Positions 17,020 to 26,799 are shown, counted from the stretch's first letter. The stretch: DNA of 64,000 nucleotides from Anaerostipes amylophilus (GCF_025567365.1 NZ_JAOQJG010000001.1:1-64000), one strand, 5' to 3'. Notes: a model not told the origin generated them from the letters alone. Numbers and translations are program-made.

Positions 17020-17116
17020 ATTTCGACCTCCTTTTTAAAATCTTTTCCCATTATATCATAATTTGTAGTAAAATAAAATTCGATATAAATTATGTAAAGA
17101 AAAGGAGGATATTATT

Positions 17117-18682
17117 TTGAAGCAAATGAAAAGTTTACTTGAAGATCCACATGGTTTTTCTGTATCTCTTGTCTTCGATGGAATTCTTGTCGGAATCTTT
17201 GCTGGCTGTATTTCTGTCATTTATCGTCTGCTTTTAAATAACGCTGAAAAACTATTATTTGCAATCATTGCATTTACAAAAACAAGACCTTTCTGGATTG
17301 CAGTCTGGTTTATCGCTCTCATTATCATGGGATTGATCGTTGGATGGATCATGTCTTGGGAAGGAATGGCTTCCGGAAGTGGTATTCCTCAGGTTCAGGG
17401 AGAAATGAAAGGTTATTTAAATCAGAATTGGTATCGTGTTCTTTGTTCTAAGATCATCGGTGGTACCTTATGTATTCTTGGAGGTTTGTCTCTTGGACGT
17501 GAAGGCCCATCCGTACAACTTGGTGCCATGTCCGCCAAAGGTCTTTCTAAAATCACTAAGAAATCTCCAACAAAAGAACGTTATATGATGACGTGCGGTG
17601 CTGGTGCTGGTCTTGCGGCTGCCTTTAATGCTCCACTTGCTGGTGTTATGTTTTCTCTTGAAGAATTACAGAAAAACTTTAATAGTTCTATGTTAGTCTG
17701 TATTATTTCAGGATGTGTTACTTCCGATTTTATTTCAAAAAATGTATTCGGATTATCTCCTGTCTTCGACTTTCACCTAACAGCAGCACTGCCTTTAAAA
17801 CATTACTGGATGTTAGTACTTCTTGGAGTTTTGCTTGGATGTTGTGGTGCGTTTTATAACTTTGTTATGTTAAAAGGACAGGATCTTTTTAGCGCTATGA
17901 AAAAAATTCCAGCTAAATACCGTATTGTATTTCCTTTCGTGGTATCTGGAATCGTCTGTTATACTTTGCCTTCTATTTTAGCGGGTGGGCATGCCATGGT
18001 CTCTTTGATCACAGGACATACATTACTTGTTTCTACAATGTTATTATTACTGATATGCAAATTTTTATTTTCTGCATTTTGTTTTGGATCTGGTGCTCCT
18101 GGCGGAATTTTCTTTCCTATGTTGATCCTTGGATCTTATATTGGAGCAATTTATGGAACTATTATGATACAGGCAAGTGGAATTCCTTCCTATTATCTGG
18201 TAAACTTTATCACAATTTCCATGGCAGGATTCTTTACGGCGATCGTACGCGCACCGATCACTGGTATCTTGTTGATTGCTGAAATGACTGGTACATTTGA
18301 ACATTTCCTGTCACTGGCAGTTGTATGTATCATCAGTTATCTTGTCGCTCATCTGTTAAAGAGTGAACCGATTTATGAAAGTCTTCTTGGACGTATCTTA
18401 GCAAAAAATGGTTTTAAAGAAAGTGATGATGCTGATCATAAAGTTCTTCGCGGATTCGCTGTAGGTACTGGTTCTCTTGCAGCTAGTAAGCTAGTAAAAG
18501 ATATTCCTTGGCCCGATCATTGCCTGATCGTTACTTTAAACCGTGGTGACGAAGAGATCATTGCTCGTGGAAGCACAGAGATTCTTGCTGGAGATAAGAT
18601 CATTGCTTTAATCGATGACAATTATCTTGGAATGGTCACAGAAAGTATCCAGTTGATCTGCGGGGAAATCATTCCTGAATAA
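17117..18682 (+). CDS. ClC-family H+/Cl- exchange transporter with RCK-C domain
   Basis: A 521-residue ClC protein. Ion-pathway motifs are GSGIPQVQ, GREGPSVQLG (with the external gating Glu) and GGIFFPML. SLEELQKNF carries the Glu equivalent to the internal proton Glu of E. coli ClcA, and EPIYESLLG supplies the pore Tyr, so it should be a 2Cl-/H+ antiporter rather than a channel. About ten membrane segments are followed by a TrkA-C/RCK-C-like domain from about 445. The start is TTG at 17117, eight bases after AAAGGAGG; the ATG three codons on is too far. Acid or pH stress is a plausible role. Confidence 0.92.
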   Translation: MKQMKSLLEDPHGFSVSLVFDGILVGIFAGCISVIYRLLLNNAEKLLFAIIAFTKTRPFWIAVWFIALIIMGLIVGWIMSWEGMASGSGIPQVQGEMKGYLNQNWYRVLCSKIIGGTLCILGGLSLGREGPSVQLGAMSAKGLSKITKKSPTKERYMMTCGAGAGLAAAFNAPLAGVMFSLEELQKNFNSSMLVCIISGCVTSDFISKNVFGLSPVFDFHLTAALPLKHYWMLVLLGVLLGCCGAFYNFVMLKGQDLFSAMKKIPAKYRIVFPFVVSGIVCYTLPSILAGGHAMVSLITGHTLLVSTMLLLLICKFLFSAFCFGSGAPGGIFFPMLILGSYIGAIYGTIMIQASGIPSYYLVNFITISMAGFFTAIVRAPITGILLIAEMTGTFEHFLSLAVVCIISYLVAHLLKSEPIYESLLGRILAKNGFKESDDADHKVLRGFAVGTGSLAASKLVKDIPWPDHCLIVTLNRGDEEIIARGSTEILAGDKIIALIDDNYLGMVTESIQLICGEIIPE

Positions 18683-18729
18683 TCTTTTCATTATTTTCTG
18701 TAAGTTGATACAGTTTTTATATGTTGCGA

Positions 18730-18759
18730 TTGACTAACCTTACTTTGGACTCATAAAAT
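18730..18759 (+). promoter_or_regulatory. putative promoter of the FeoA-like gene
   Basis: TTGACT at 18730-18735, an 18-base spacer and TAAAAT at 18754-18759, about 40 bases upstream of the start codon. No Fur-box-like palindrome is seen. Confidence 0.5.
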
Positions 18760-18797
18760 GTAAGAAAAGGCTACATAATAAGTTTGAAGGAGGGATT

Positions 18798-19013
18798 ATG
18801 ATGCAACCATTAACAAAAGTTATGCAAGGGACAACTTGTACAGTCAAGTGGGCATTAGGTCTGCCTGATATTATTGAAAAACTCCGCGAACTGAAAATTG
18901 AGCAGGGGAGTAAACTGCGTGTTGTTTGTAAGAATCATGATTATATGATCATTGGTGTAGGTAAAAAACGATATGCTGTTGGGAATGAAATTGCTGAGAG
19001 GATTCAAGTTTAA
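18798..19013 (+). CDS. FeoA-domain small protein
   Basis: A 71-residue protein with the SH3-like FeoA fold pattern (a conserved ALGLPDIIEKLRELKIEQGS stretch, then a basic strand and a GVGKKRYAVG turn). FeoA normally partners the FeoB ferrous-iron transporter, but no feoB is in this window, so this stand-alone copy may serve another transporter or be regulatory. An AAGGAGGG site precedes two adjacent ATG codons; either could be used. A copy of the palindromic repeat family begins at its stop codon. Confidence 0.75.
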   Translation: MMQPLTKVMQGTTCTVKWALGLPDIIEKLRELKIEQGSKLRVVCKNHDYMIIGVGKKRYAVGNEIAERIQV

Positions 19014-19150
19014 ATTTTAATTTTGTAATTGGCCAACTGTAGATTTTGAGTATATGATAAAAAATAAATAAACAACCGAAAGCGCTGCGGTGAAATTTTG
19101 CTCATATTTTGAACTAATCAACATTCGCTACCGGCATCTTCTCTGGTTCT
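19012..19150 (+). repeat. palindromic intergenic repeat, copy 1 (half element)
   Basis: Starts at the stop codon of the FeoA-like gene with the family end sequence (ATTTTAATTTTGTAATTGG, CAACTGTAGATTTTGAG, TATATGATAAAAAATAAATA). It continues with CAACCGAAAGCGCTGCGG, as in copy 3, then an inner part similar to copy 2 (GAAATTTTGCTCA, ACCGGC). The opposite inverted arm is missing, so this copy is truncated. No ORF lies inside. Confidence 0.75.
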
Positions 19151-19212
19151 TTTTTGTTCTATATAATTATATCGTCACACAAATTTTATTTCAATTTCAA
19201 ACTCATCAGAAC

Positions 19213-19254
19213 AAAAAAAAGAGAGAACATCAAAGATGACATTCCCTCTTTTAT
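19213..19254 (-). terminator. intrinsic terminator of clpB
   Basis: On the minus strand AAAGAGGGA...CATC pairs with GATG...CTCTTT, followed by eight T residues, a few bases past the clpB stop codon. Confidence 0.75.
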
Positions 19255-19256
19255 TT

Positions 19257-21839
19257 TTATTTAACCTTAGCAACTAACTGATCATTCTCAACATCAATTA
19301 AGATTGTATCCTCAGCATCAACTCCATCACTTAAGATTAATCTTGCTGCCAGTGTCTCTACACTCTTCTGCAGATATCTCTTCAGTGGTCTTGCTCCATA
19401 CATTGGTTCATAACCATGATCGGCAACATAGTTCTTGGCTGCTGGTGTTAATTCAACGCTTAATTCTTTGTCTGCTAATCGACGATTCAGGTCTTTGACC
19501 AGTAAATCAATGATATTTGTGATATTGGCTTTTGTTAATGGTTTGAACATAATCGTTTCGTCCAGACGGTTTAAGAATTCTGGTCTGAAATGATTCTTCA
19601 GGTCATTCATAACCATATCTTGTGCTTCTGGTTTGATATTGCCATCTTCATCGATTCCTTCTAGCAGATAAGAAGATCCGATATTAGATGTCATGATCAA
19701 GATCGTGTTCTTAAAATCTACTGTCTTACCTTTTGAATCTGTGATTCGTCCATCGTCTAATACCTGTAACAAGATATTAAATACATCTGGATGGGCTTTC
19801 TCGATCTCATCGAATAAGACAACGGAATAAGGTTTTCTTCTGACAGCTTCTGTTAACTGTCCTCCTTCTTCGTATCCAACATATCCCGGAGGCGCTCCGA
19901 TCAATCTTGCCACGGAGTGTTTCTCCATGTATTCACTCATATCAATACGAACAATGTTCTGTTCATTATCAAATAAGCTTTCTGCCAGTGCTTTGGCAAG
20001 TTCTGTCTTACCTACACCAGTTGGCCCAAGGAATAAGAAAGAACCAATTGGTTTGCTTGGGTCCTTAATTCCGGCTTTAGAACGGATGATAGATTCTGTG
20101 ACAAGTTCCACAGCTTCATCCTGTCCAACAACTCTTTCATGAAGGATCTTATCAAGATGTAAAGTCTTGTTTCTCTCACTTTCAGTAAGTTTCGCTACTG
20201 GAATTCCTGTCCAGCGGGAAATGATCTTGGCAATCTCATCTTCTGTGACAGATTCTCTTACCATAGAACGATCTTCTTTCGCTACACGTTCTTCTTCCTC
20301 TTCTAACTGTTTCTTCAATTCTGGCAAACGACCATACTGTAATTCAGCTGCTTTATTTAAGTCGTAATTTCTCTGGGCAATCTGAATCTCGCTGTTTACA
20401 GATTCAATCTCTTCTCTTAATTTGGAGACTTTCTCAACGGAAGCTTTCTCATTCTCCCATCTTGCTTTTCTTGCCTTGAAGTCTTCTCGCATCTCAGCAA
20501 GTTCTTTCTGTAATTCTTCCAGACGCTCTTTACTTAATCTGTCATCTTCTTTCTTAAGTGCTGCCTCCTCTATCTCCAGTTGCATGATCTTTCTCTGAAC
20601 TTCATCAAGTTCTGCTGGCAGAGAGTTCATCTCTGTCTTGATCATAGCACATGCTTCGTCAACTAAGTCGATCGCCTTATCTGGTAAGAAACGATCTGTG
20701 ATATAACGATTTGATAAAGTTGCTGCTGCTACCAGAGAACCATCTGTGATCTTAACACCGTGATATACTTCATATCTGTCTTTGATACCTCTTAAGATTG
20801 AGATCGTATCTTCTACAGTTGGCTGATCGACCATAACTGGCTGGAAACGACGTTCCAGTGCCTGGTCTTTCTCAATATACTGGCGGTATTCATCTAAGGT
20901 TGTAGCACCGATGCAGTGTAACTCACCTCTGGCAAGCATTGGTTTTAACATATTTCCTGCATCCATAGCTCCATCTGTCTTACCTGCACCAACGATCGTA
21001 TGAAGCTCGTCGATGAATAAGATGATCTGACCATCACTTTTCTTAACTTCTTCTAGTACCGCTTTCAAACGTTCTTCAAATTCACCACGATATTTTGCAC
21101 CTGCTACCAAGGAACCCATATCCAGTGAGAAGATTGTCTTGTCCTTTAACTGATCTGGCACGTCACCGCGAACGATTCGCTGTGCTAATCCCTCAACAAC
21201 GGCTGTCTTACCAACACCAGGTTCACCAATTAATACTGGGTTATTCTTTGTCTTTCTTGATAAGATACGAACCACGTTACGGATCTCACTGTCACGTCCG
21301 ATGACTGGATCTAATTTCTGCTCTCTTGCTCTCTTTACAAGATCATATCCGTATTTTTCAAGGCTGTCGTATGTTTCTTCTGGATTATCACTTGTGACTT
21401 TCTGTCCACCACGGATCTGTGATAAAACCTGTAAGAAACGATCTCTTGTGATTCCATATGCACGGAATAATTCTTTGATTGCTTTATTTGGATGTTTGAT
21501 CATCGCAAGGAATAAATGTTCTACAGATACATATTCATCTTTCATGGCTTTCATCTCGTCTTCTCCGTGAAGAAGCACCTGATTGAGGTCATTGCTCATA
21601 TATACCTGACCGCCGGATACTTTTGGTTTCTTATTCAGTAATTCCTGTACCTGACTTAAAAATGTCTCTTTGTTTATTCCCATTTTTTCAAGCAGGCTTG
21701 CGATCAAACTATCATCAATCGTAAGCAAGCTGTATAAGAAGTGTTCCTGATCTATTTCCTGATGTCCATGATCGTAGGCGATCTTCTCACACTGATTGAC
21801 TGCCTCGATGGACTTCTGTGTAAATTTATTGATGTTCAT
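19257..21839 (-). CDS. clpB: ATP-dependent disaggregase ClpB
   Basis: An 860-residue Hsp100 chaperone that threads aggregated proteins through a hexameric ring, working with DnaK. The N-terminal double-Clp domain covers about 1-145. The first AAA domain has GEPGVGKT near 205. A long charged coiled-coil middle domain lies about 400-520, which distinguishes ClpB from ClpA/ClpC. The second AAA domain has GPTGVGKT near 605. Length is standard. The start follows AAAGGAGG. A CIRCE operator overlaps its promoter, so HrcA heat-shock control is expected. Monocistronic. Confidence 0.97.
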   Translation of the reverse strand: MNINKFTQKSIEAVNQCEKIAYDHGHQEIDQEHFLYSLLTIDDSLIASLLEKMGINKETFLSQVQELLNKKPKVSGGQVYMSNDLNQVLLHGEDEMKAMKDEYVSVEHLFLAMIKHPNKAIKELFRAYGITRDRFLQVLSQIRGGQKVTSDNPEETYDSLEKYGYDLVKRAREQKLDPVIGRDSEIRNVVRILSRKTKNNPVLIGEPGVGKTAVVEGLAQRIVRGDVPDQLKDKTIFSLDMGSLVAGAKYRGEFEERLKAVLEEVKKSDGQIILFIDELHTIVGAGKTDGAMDAGNMLKPMLARGELHCIGATTLDEYRQYIEKDQALERRFQPVMVDQPTVEDTISILRGIKDRYEVYHGVKITDGSLVAAATLSNRYITDRFLPDKAIDLVDEACAMIKTEMNSLPAELDEVQRKIMQLEIEEAALKKEDDRLSKERLEELQKELAEMREDFKARKARWENEKASVEKVSKLREEIESVNSEIQIAQRNYDLNKAAELQYGRLPELKKQLEEEEERVAKEDRSMVRESVTEDEIAKIISRWTGIPVAKLTESERNKTLHLDKILHERVVGQDEAVELVTESIIRSKAGIKDPSKPIGSFLFLGPTGVGKTELAKALAESLFDNEQNIVRIDMSEYMEKHSVARLIGAPPGYVGYEEGGQLTEAVRRKPYSVVLFDEIEKAHPDVFNILLQVLDDGRITDSKGKTVDFKNTILIMTSNIGSSYLLEGIDEDGNIKPEAQDMVMNDLKNHFRPEFLNRLDETIMFKPLTKANITNIIDLLVKDLNRRLADKELSVELTPAAKNYVADHGYEPMYGARPLKRYLQKSVETLAARLILSDGVDAEDTILIDVENDQLVAKVK

Positions 21840-21908
21840 ACTCTTTCCTCCTTTACCAATGGGTATTTATCTATATTAAGATATCCATTTATCTTTTGTT
21901 CTATTCGT

Positions 21909-21951
21909 AATATAACACTCATTATTAGCACTGTCAATAGGTGAGTGCTAA
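21909..21951 (-). promoter_or_regulatory. clpB promoter with CIRCE operator (HrcA site)
   Basis: The inverted repeat TTAGCACTG-N9-GAGTGCTAA at 21925-21951 matches CIRCE with one mismatch in the outer arm. The promoter is TTGACA at 21937-21932, a 17-base spacer and TATATT at 21914-21909, so the operator covers the -35. HrcA binding would block polymerase until heat shock. Confidence 0.92.
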
Positions 21952-21994
21952 TTTTTTTATTTTTTTCTTCTGCGCGTTATTATATAGTTAAGAA

Positions 21995-22041
21995 AACAAG
22001 GAAAAACAACAAAATCCTAAATTTCATCGTTCTTCCTTGTT
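21995..22041 (-). terminator. possible terminator of the ribokinase gene
   Basis: AACAAGGAA and TTCCTTGTT arms enclose a loop of about 29 bases, followed on the minus strand by TTTTCTTA. The large loop makes it only moderately convincing. Confidence 0.5.
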
Positions 22042-22054
22042 ATAACTATCTATC

Positions 22055-22954
22055 TTATTTATATTCTTCTACTGCTTCCAAAACAGGAATCGATGGTGCT
22101 GCCCCTTGTCTGGTAACTGCGATCGCAGATGCTTTCGATGCAATATCCATTGATTCTTTGATCGTCTTTCCATTTAAGATTCCTGCAATAAAATATCCTG
22201 TATAGGTATCTCCTGCTGCCGTTGTATCAATTGCTTTTACCTTGTAGATTGACTGTTCTACATATTCATCATCAGAAATACAAACAGACCCTTCACTTCC
22301 CAAAGTTAACACGATCGTTGCATCTTTAAATCTCTCATGTAACAGACTGGCAATATATTTTCCATCAATCTCTTCTGGCTTATCCATTTCAAGGATCTGC
22401 ATTGCCTCGATCTCATTTAAAATAAAATAATCAATCTGGTCTAATGGAAGCTTCATGATCTTCTCATTCATCGGAGATGGATTTAAGATAATCTTCATTC
22501 CCTCTTCTTTAGCTTTCTCTACGATATATGAAAGTTCGTTGATCTCATTTTGGATCAGTAAATAATCTTCGTTTGTAAAATCTTTAAAGACTTCATCAAC
22601 CTGTTCTTTTGTGATCGCCTGATTTGCTCCTCCAAATAAAACGATACAATTATCACCTTCATCGTCATTTTGTATGATTGCATTTCCTGTCCTTACATCG
22701 TCAAGAATTTTGACAAGATCCGTTTTCACTCCTGCTTCTTTCAACTGCTCCAGCAAAAACATTCCATCTGTACCGATCGCACCTGCCTGATATGTTTCAA
22801 CCCCTGCACGTGCAAGTGCAATGGACTGGTTTAAACCTTTTCCACCTGTGTATACATTTAATTCTTTTGCTGACAGCGTTTCTCCTTTTTTCACAAAATG
22901 TGGGACAGAATATACATAATCAATATTTAATGAACCAAATGATAATATCTTCAT
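22055..22954 (-). CDS. rbsK: ribokinase (PfkB family)
   Basis: A 299-residue PfkB-family sugar kinase. TGGKGLNQSIALARAG near residue 35 is the N-terminal signature, and DTTAAGDTYTGYF near 240 holds the catalytic Asp and the anion hole. Length and motifs fit ribokinase, which phosphorylates ribose to ribose-5-phosphate. No ribose transporter is adjacent, so a related pentose or nucleoside substrate is possible. The start follows GAGAGGTTCAT. It is 64 bases downstream of ldh. Confidence 0.85.
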   Translation of the reverse strand: MKILSFGSLNIDYVYSVPHFVKKGETLSAKELNVYTGGKGLNQSIALARAGVETYQAGAIGTDGMFLLEQLKEAGVKTDLVKILDDVRTGNAIIQNDDEGDNCIVLFGGANQAITKEQVDEVFKDFTNEDYLLIQNEINELSYIVEKAKEEGMKIILNPSPMNEKIMKLPLDQIDYFILNEIEAMQILEMDKPEEIDGKYIASLLHERFKDATIVLTLGSEGSVCISDDEYVEQSIYKVKAIDTTAAGDTYTGYFIAGILNGKTIKESMDIASKASAIAVTRQGAAPSIPVLEAVEEYK

Positions 22955-23018
22955 ATGAACCTCTCTTTCTAAAACTTAATACACTCAATATGATTTTACA
23001 TCCTTCCGTCCACAAAAT

Positions 23019-23978
23019 CTACTTTTTAACATCATCTTTTTTAATTCCAATCATTTGTTTTAGGATCCTGGCAGATTGCTTTAATTTCCTTTCTTCTTCC
23101 TCATTTAATTCGATCGGTACTTGTGTCTCAATTCCATTTTTTCCTACGATTGCTGGCATACTTAATACAATATCTTCAATTCCATGTGCCCCATGCATCA
23201 TGGTTGAGACAGGAAGAATTGCTTTTTCGTCTTTTAAGATCACTTCGCAGATACGTTTTACTGACATTGCGATTCCATAGTACGTTGCTTTTTTTCTCTT
23301 GATGATCTTATATGCACTTTCTTTTACATTATCTGCAATTGCTTTCATTGCCTCTTCATGGTCATAATGTCCCCGCATCTCGCAAAAATCATTGACTGGG
23401 ATTCCTGATACATTAACACTGCTCCATGCCGCGATCTCGCTGTCTCCGTGTTCTCCTATAATAAATGCCTGAACACTTCTACTGTCTACATCAAGATGTT
23501 TCCCTAACAGATAGCGAAATCTCGCTGAATCAAGAACTGTTCCAGACCCGATCACACGATTTTCCTCAAATCCACTGATCTTGATCGCTGTATATGTCAA
23601 TATATCAACAGGATTTGATACGATCAGAAGAATTCCTTCATAATCCCTGTTTGAAATCTCTGGTATGATTTCTTCAAAGATTTTCTTATTTTTCTTCACA
23701 AGATCAAGTCTTGTTTCTCCTTCTTTCTGATTCGCACCGGCAGTAATTATAATGACCGCAGCATCCATCATATCGTTATAGTTTCCGGCATATATCTTCA
23801 TTCTTCCAGCAAATGGTGTTCCATGTGTAATATCCATTGCTTCTCCTTCTGCTTTATCTTTGTCCACATCCTGCAGAACAATTTCTGAAAACAATCCACT
23901 TTGCATCAGGCAAAATGCAGTTGCACTTCCTACAAAACCACAGCCTATGATCGCAGCTTTTCTTTGATTTAATTGCAT
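23019..23978 (-). CDS. ldh: L-lactate dehydrogenase
   Basis: A 319-residue NAD-dependent LDH that reduces pyruvate to L-lactate, regenerating NAD+ in fermentation. The Rossmann motif is GCGFVGSATA. The specificity loop AGANQKEGETRLDL has Gln at the key position (malate dehydrogenases have Arg). SGTVLDSARFRYLLG and GEHGDSE with the catalytic His follow. The C-terminus has an unremarkable Lys-rich tail. The start is preceded by AAAAAAGGAGAC. Probably transcribed together with the ribokinase gene downstream. Confidence 0.92.
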   Translation of the reverse strand: MQLNQRKAAIIGCGFVGSATAFCLMQSGLFSEIVLQDVDKDKAEGEAMDITHGTPFAGRMKIYAGNYNDMMDAAVIIITAGANQKEGETRLDLVKKNKKIFEEIIPEISNRDYEGILLIVSNPVDILTYTAIKISGFEENRVIGSGTVLDSARFRYLLGKHLDVDSRSVQAFIIGEHGDSEIAAWSSVNVSGIPVNDFCEMRGHYDHEEAMKAIADNVKESAYKIIKRKKATYYGIAMSVKRICEVILKDEKAILPVSTMMHGAHGIEDIVLSMPAIVGKNGIETQVPIELNEEEERKLKQSARILKQMIGIKKDDVKK

Positions 23979-24066
23979 TTTATATTGTCTCCTTTTTTCT
24001 TTTTAGTATTTTTCTTATTTTATGATTTATGCAGAAAATTTAAGGTAATATGTATGGAGCATGACA

Positions 24067-24106
24067 AAAAAAGAGATAAGAATAAACATTTATTCTTACC
24101 TCTTTT
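24067..24106 (-). terminator. terminator of the pst-pho operon
   Basis: AAAAGAGGTAAGAATAAA pairs with TTTATTCTTATCTCTTTT on the minus strand, followed by a T-run, just past the histidine kinase stop codon. Confidence 0.85.
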
Positions 24107-24117
24107 CTAGACTATCG

Positions 24118-25467
24118 TTACAGATCAGATTTTTGTTTTGGAAATATGATAGTGATCTTCGTTCCTTTTCCAAGCTCACTATCAACTTCCATCTCAGCAT
24201 TATGGAATTTTGCTCCATGTTTTACAATGGAAAGTCCTAATCCTGAACCTTTCTTCTGATTTGAATGGCTCTTATCAACTCTGTAAAAGCGTTCAAATAT
24301 ACGGTCAAGATCTTCTTTTGGAATACCGATTCCTGTGTCTTCTACAATTACAATTGGATAATCGTTCATCTTAGAGATCGTAAATACGACTTCTCCTCCT
24401 TTGTGATTATATTTGATCGCATTTTCACATATGTTAAAGAACATCTCATATAAAATCTGCTGAACTCCTCGGATCTTTGTATGTACTCCTCGAATATGAA
24501 CTGCGACCTTTTCTTCCTGACTTCTTCTTGTAAGATCATTTTTGATAGTAAAAGCAAGCTCATAAAGATCAACATTCTCCCAATCTAGCTGCACCCGATT
24601 TTCGTCCAATCGAGACAGTTTGATAATCCCTTCGATCATGGAGATCAGTCGTCTTGCTTCGTCATAGATCGTTGCTGAGAATCTTGGCATGTCTTCTGGC
24701 TTTACAAGACCGTCTTTCATAAGTTCTGCATATCCTGAGATCGTGGTTAATGGAGTTTTTAATTCATGAGATACGTTTGCTGAAAATTCTTTTCGCATAT
24801 TCTCTGCTTCCTTGATCTCTTTGATCTGGCGTTCAATATCCATATTCTGTTTTTCAATCTTATCAAGCAATGGCGTCAACTCACTATAGGTTTTGTTCTT
24901 TTTAGGGTGTATAAGGTCTATCTGGTTAATTGGTTCTACAATTCGATCCGTCGACATTTTGGACAAGATCATTGATAAAATCGTCACAACCGCCAGCATT
25001 AACATGATGATCGGTATGATATCTTCCATTTGTTTTATGATGGTCTGCGTTTCCCGACTCATTCGAAGAATGGTTCCATCTTTTAACCGTACCGCATAAT
25101 AATATGTTTGTTTTCTTAATGTATTGGACATACGAGTATCTTCTCCTTGCCCTTTTTCATAAGCTTCTTTTATTTCTGTACGATTTTTATGATTTCCCAT
25201 GGATTTTTCTTTTCCACTACTGTCATAAATAACTTTTCCATTCTGATCGACTCTGGTAATTCTGCTTACCGTGATATTCTTGTATTTGTTCAGATTCTGA
25301 TTATCTTTAACATTCAATGAAGCCGCCAGATAGGCCGCTTCATCTTTAATTCCCGATTTTACTTGTTCCATATAACGATAATATGTAAACATTCCAAGGA
25401 GTGTCGTTGTGATCAATACCGCCACAACTGCGATGTAGACCATATTGTTAAATATCTTTCGTTTCAT
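24118..25467 (-). CDS. phoR: PhoR-like sensor histidine kinase
   Basis: A 449-residue membrane kinase. TM1 is about 10-29, an extracytoplasmic sensor spans about 30-150, TM2 is about 152-170, then a linker and coiled coil. The HisKA site FSANVSHELKTPL has the phospho-accepting His near 233. The ATPase domain has an N box ENAIKYNHKGG, a G1 box VEDTGIGIP and a G2 box KGSGLGLSIV. Its ATG overlaps the response-regulator stop codon by one base. Its place at the end of the pst-phoU operon supports a phosphate-sensing role through PhoU and the Pst complex. Confidence 0.9.
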   Translation of the reverse strand: MKRKIFNNMVYIAVVAVLITTTLLGMFTYYRYMEQVKSGIKDEAAYLAASLNVKDNQNLNKYKNITVSRITRVDQNGKVIYDSSGKEKSMGNHKNRTEIKEAYEKGQGEDTRMSNTLRKQTYYYAVRLKDGTILRMSRETQTIIKQMEDIIPIIMLMLAVVTILSMILSKMSTDRIVEPINQIDLIHPKKNKTYSELTPLLDKIEKQNMDIERQIKEIKEAENMRKEFSANVSHELKTPLTTISGYAELMKDGLVKPEDMPRFSATIYDEARRLISMIEGIIKLSRLDENRVQLDWENVDLYELAFTIKNDLTRRSQEEKVAVHIRGVHTKIRGVQQILYEMFFNICENAIKYNHKGGEVVFTISKMNDYPIVIVEDTGIGIPKEDLDRIFERFYRVDKSHSNQKKGSGLGLSIVKHGAKFHNAEMEVDSELGKGTKITIIFPKQKSDL

Positions 25468-26144
25468 TATTCACTGCCCCCGATGCGGTATCCAATTCCT
25501 CTGACCGTTTCAATAAGTTTACCGCATTCGCCAAGCTTCTGTCTTAATGAACGGATATGTACATCAACAGTTCTTGTCTCTCCGTCAAAATCATATCCCC
25601 AGATATTTGTAAGAAGCTGATCTCTGTTTAATACATTCCCTTTACTTTCTACTAACAAACACAGAAGTTTAAATTCTTTGTTCGTAAGTGTTACTTCATT
25701 TCCACAAGATTTTACTTTATGTTTATTTGGATAAATCTTAAGATCACCTACAATGATCTCATCTTTCTTATCATCTCTTCTTGATCGTCTTAATACTGCT
25801 TTAACTCTGGATACAAGTTCCATCATTCCAAATGGTTTTGTAATATAATCATCTGCCCCGCTGTCTAGTCCGAGCACTTTGTCATACTCCGTTCCTTTTG
25901 CTGTCATCATAATGATCGGCAGATCTTTGGTAGCTGATTTCTTGCGAAGTTTTCCTAAAATTGATATTCCGTCTTCCCCTGGAAGCATAATATCTAATAA
26001 TACCAGTTCTGGTTTCTCTCCATCACTTAAAGCTTTTAAAAACTCTGATCCATTTTCAAATCCGCAGGCATCAAATCCGGTACTTTGTAAGGTGTATGTT
26101 ACCAGTTCTCTGATATTCGGATCGTCTTCTACAACAAAAATCAC
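25467..26144 (-). CDS. phoP: PhoB/PhoP-like response regulator
   Basis: A 225-residue OmpR-family regulator. The receiver domain has FVVEDDPN, the phospho-acceptor Asp in LVLLDIMLPG near 52, MMTAKG and the Lys in YITKPF. The winged-helix domain (about 128-225) ends RTVDVHIRSLRQKLGE, followed by a GIGYRI turn. It should bind direct repeats upstream of pstS when phosphorylated by the adjacent kinase. It overlaps phoU by four bases and the kinase gene by one, indicating translational coupling. Confidence 0.92.
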   Translation of the reverse strand: MIFVVEDDPNIRELVTYTLQSTGFDACGFENGSEFLKALSDGEKPELVLLDIMLPGEDGISILGKLRKKSATKDLPIIMMTAKGTEYDKVLGLDSGADDYITKPFGMMELVSRVKAVLRRSRRDDKKDEIIVGDLKIYPNKHKVKSCGNEVTLTNKEFKLLCLLVESKGNVLNRDQLLTNIWGYDFDGETRTVDVHIRSLRQKLGECGKLIETVRGIGYRIGGSE

Positions 26145-26794
26145 AGGCTTCCTCCTTTATATTCCCCAGTGATCGCAAATTCGACCCATTCAGCGATATT
26201 ACTTGCATGATCTCCAATTCGCTCAAAATACTTGGCGATCATAACGATGGCTACGCACTCTTCTCCTTTCTCAGGATCCTCATGAATCAGGGATATCGTT
26301 TCTTTCTTTACTTTGTTAAATAATTCATCTACGGTATCATCCTGTTCGATCACTTCATGAGCGATCATAAGATTCTGTTTAATAAAAGACTGTACGCTCT
26401 TGCTTACCATATTAATGGTAGCTTTTGCCATCTTGTCAAGATGTGTGTTCTCTCTGATTTCAAGAACTTCTGCATCTTTTCTTACGATTCCTGTAATATC
26501 ACATGCCTGGTCTCCAATACGTTCCATATCAGAAACCATCTTCATAGCTGCTGAAATGACACGCAAATCGCTTGCCACTGGCTGTTGCTGCATCAGAAGT
26601 TTCATACAGATTCTCTCTATATCCCTCTCCTTCTGATTGATCTCTTCTTCCATTGTAAAAATATCTTCCATCAGTTCTTTATCTCTTGTCGCAACGATCT
26701 TTGCTGCTGCCGTGATCATCTCTTCACATAAAGAACCCATGTCGATCATCTCTTGGTTTAACTTAAGCAGCTGTCTGTCGAATCGGTTTCTCAT
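26141..26794 (-). CDS. phoU: phosphate-signalling protein PhoU
   Basis: A 217-residue all-helical PhoU with two tandem three-helix domains. The metal-binding acidic motifs are DMERIGDQACDI near 92 and FERIGDHASNIAEW near 190. PhoU links the state of the Pst transporter to the PhoR kinase, keeping the regulon off when phosphate is plentiful. It begins six bases after pstB. Length is normal. Confidence 0.95.
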   Translation of the reverse strand: MRNRFDRQLLKLNQEMIDMGSLCEEMITAAAKIVATRDKELMEDIFTMEEEINQKERDIERICMKLLMQQQPVASDLRVISAAMKMVSDMERIGDQACDITGIVRKDAEVLEIRENTHLDKMAKATINMVSKSVQSFIKQNLMIAHEVIEQDDTVDELFNKVKKETISLIHEDPEKGEECVAIVMIAKYFERIGDHASNIAEWVEFAITGEYKGGSL

Positions 26795-26799
26795 CTAAA

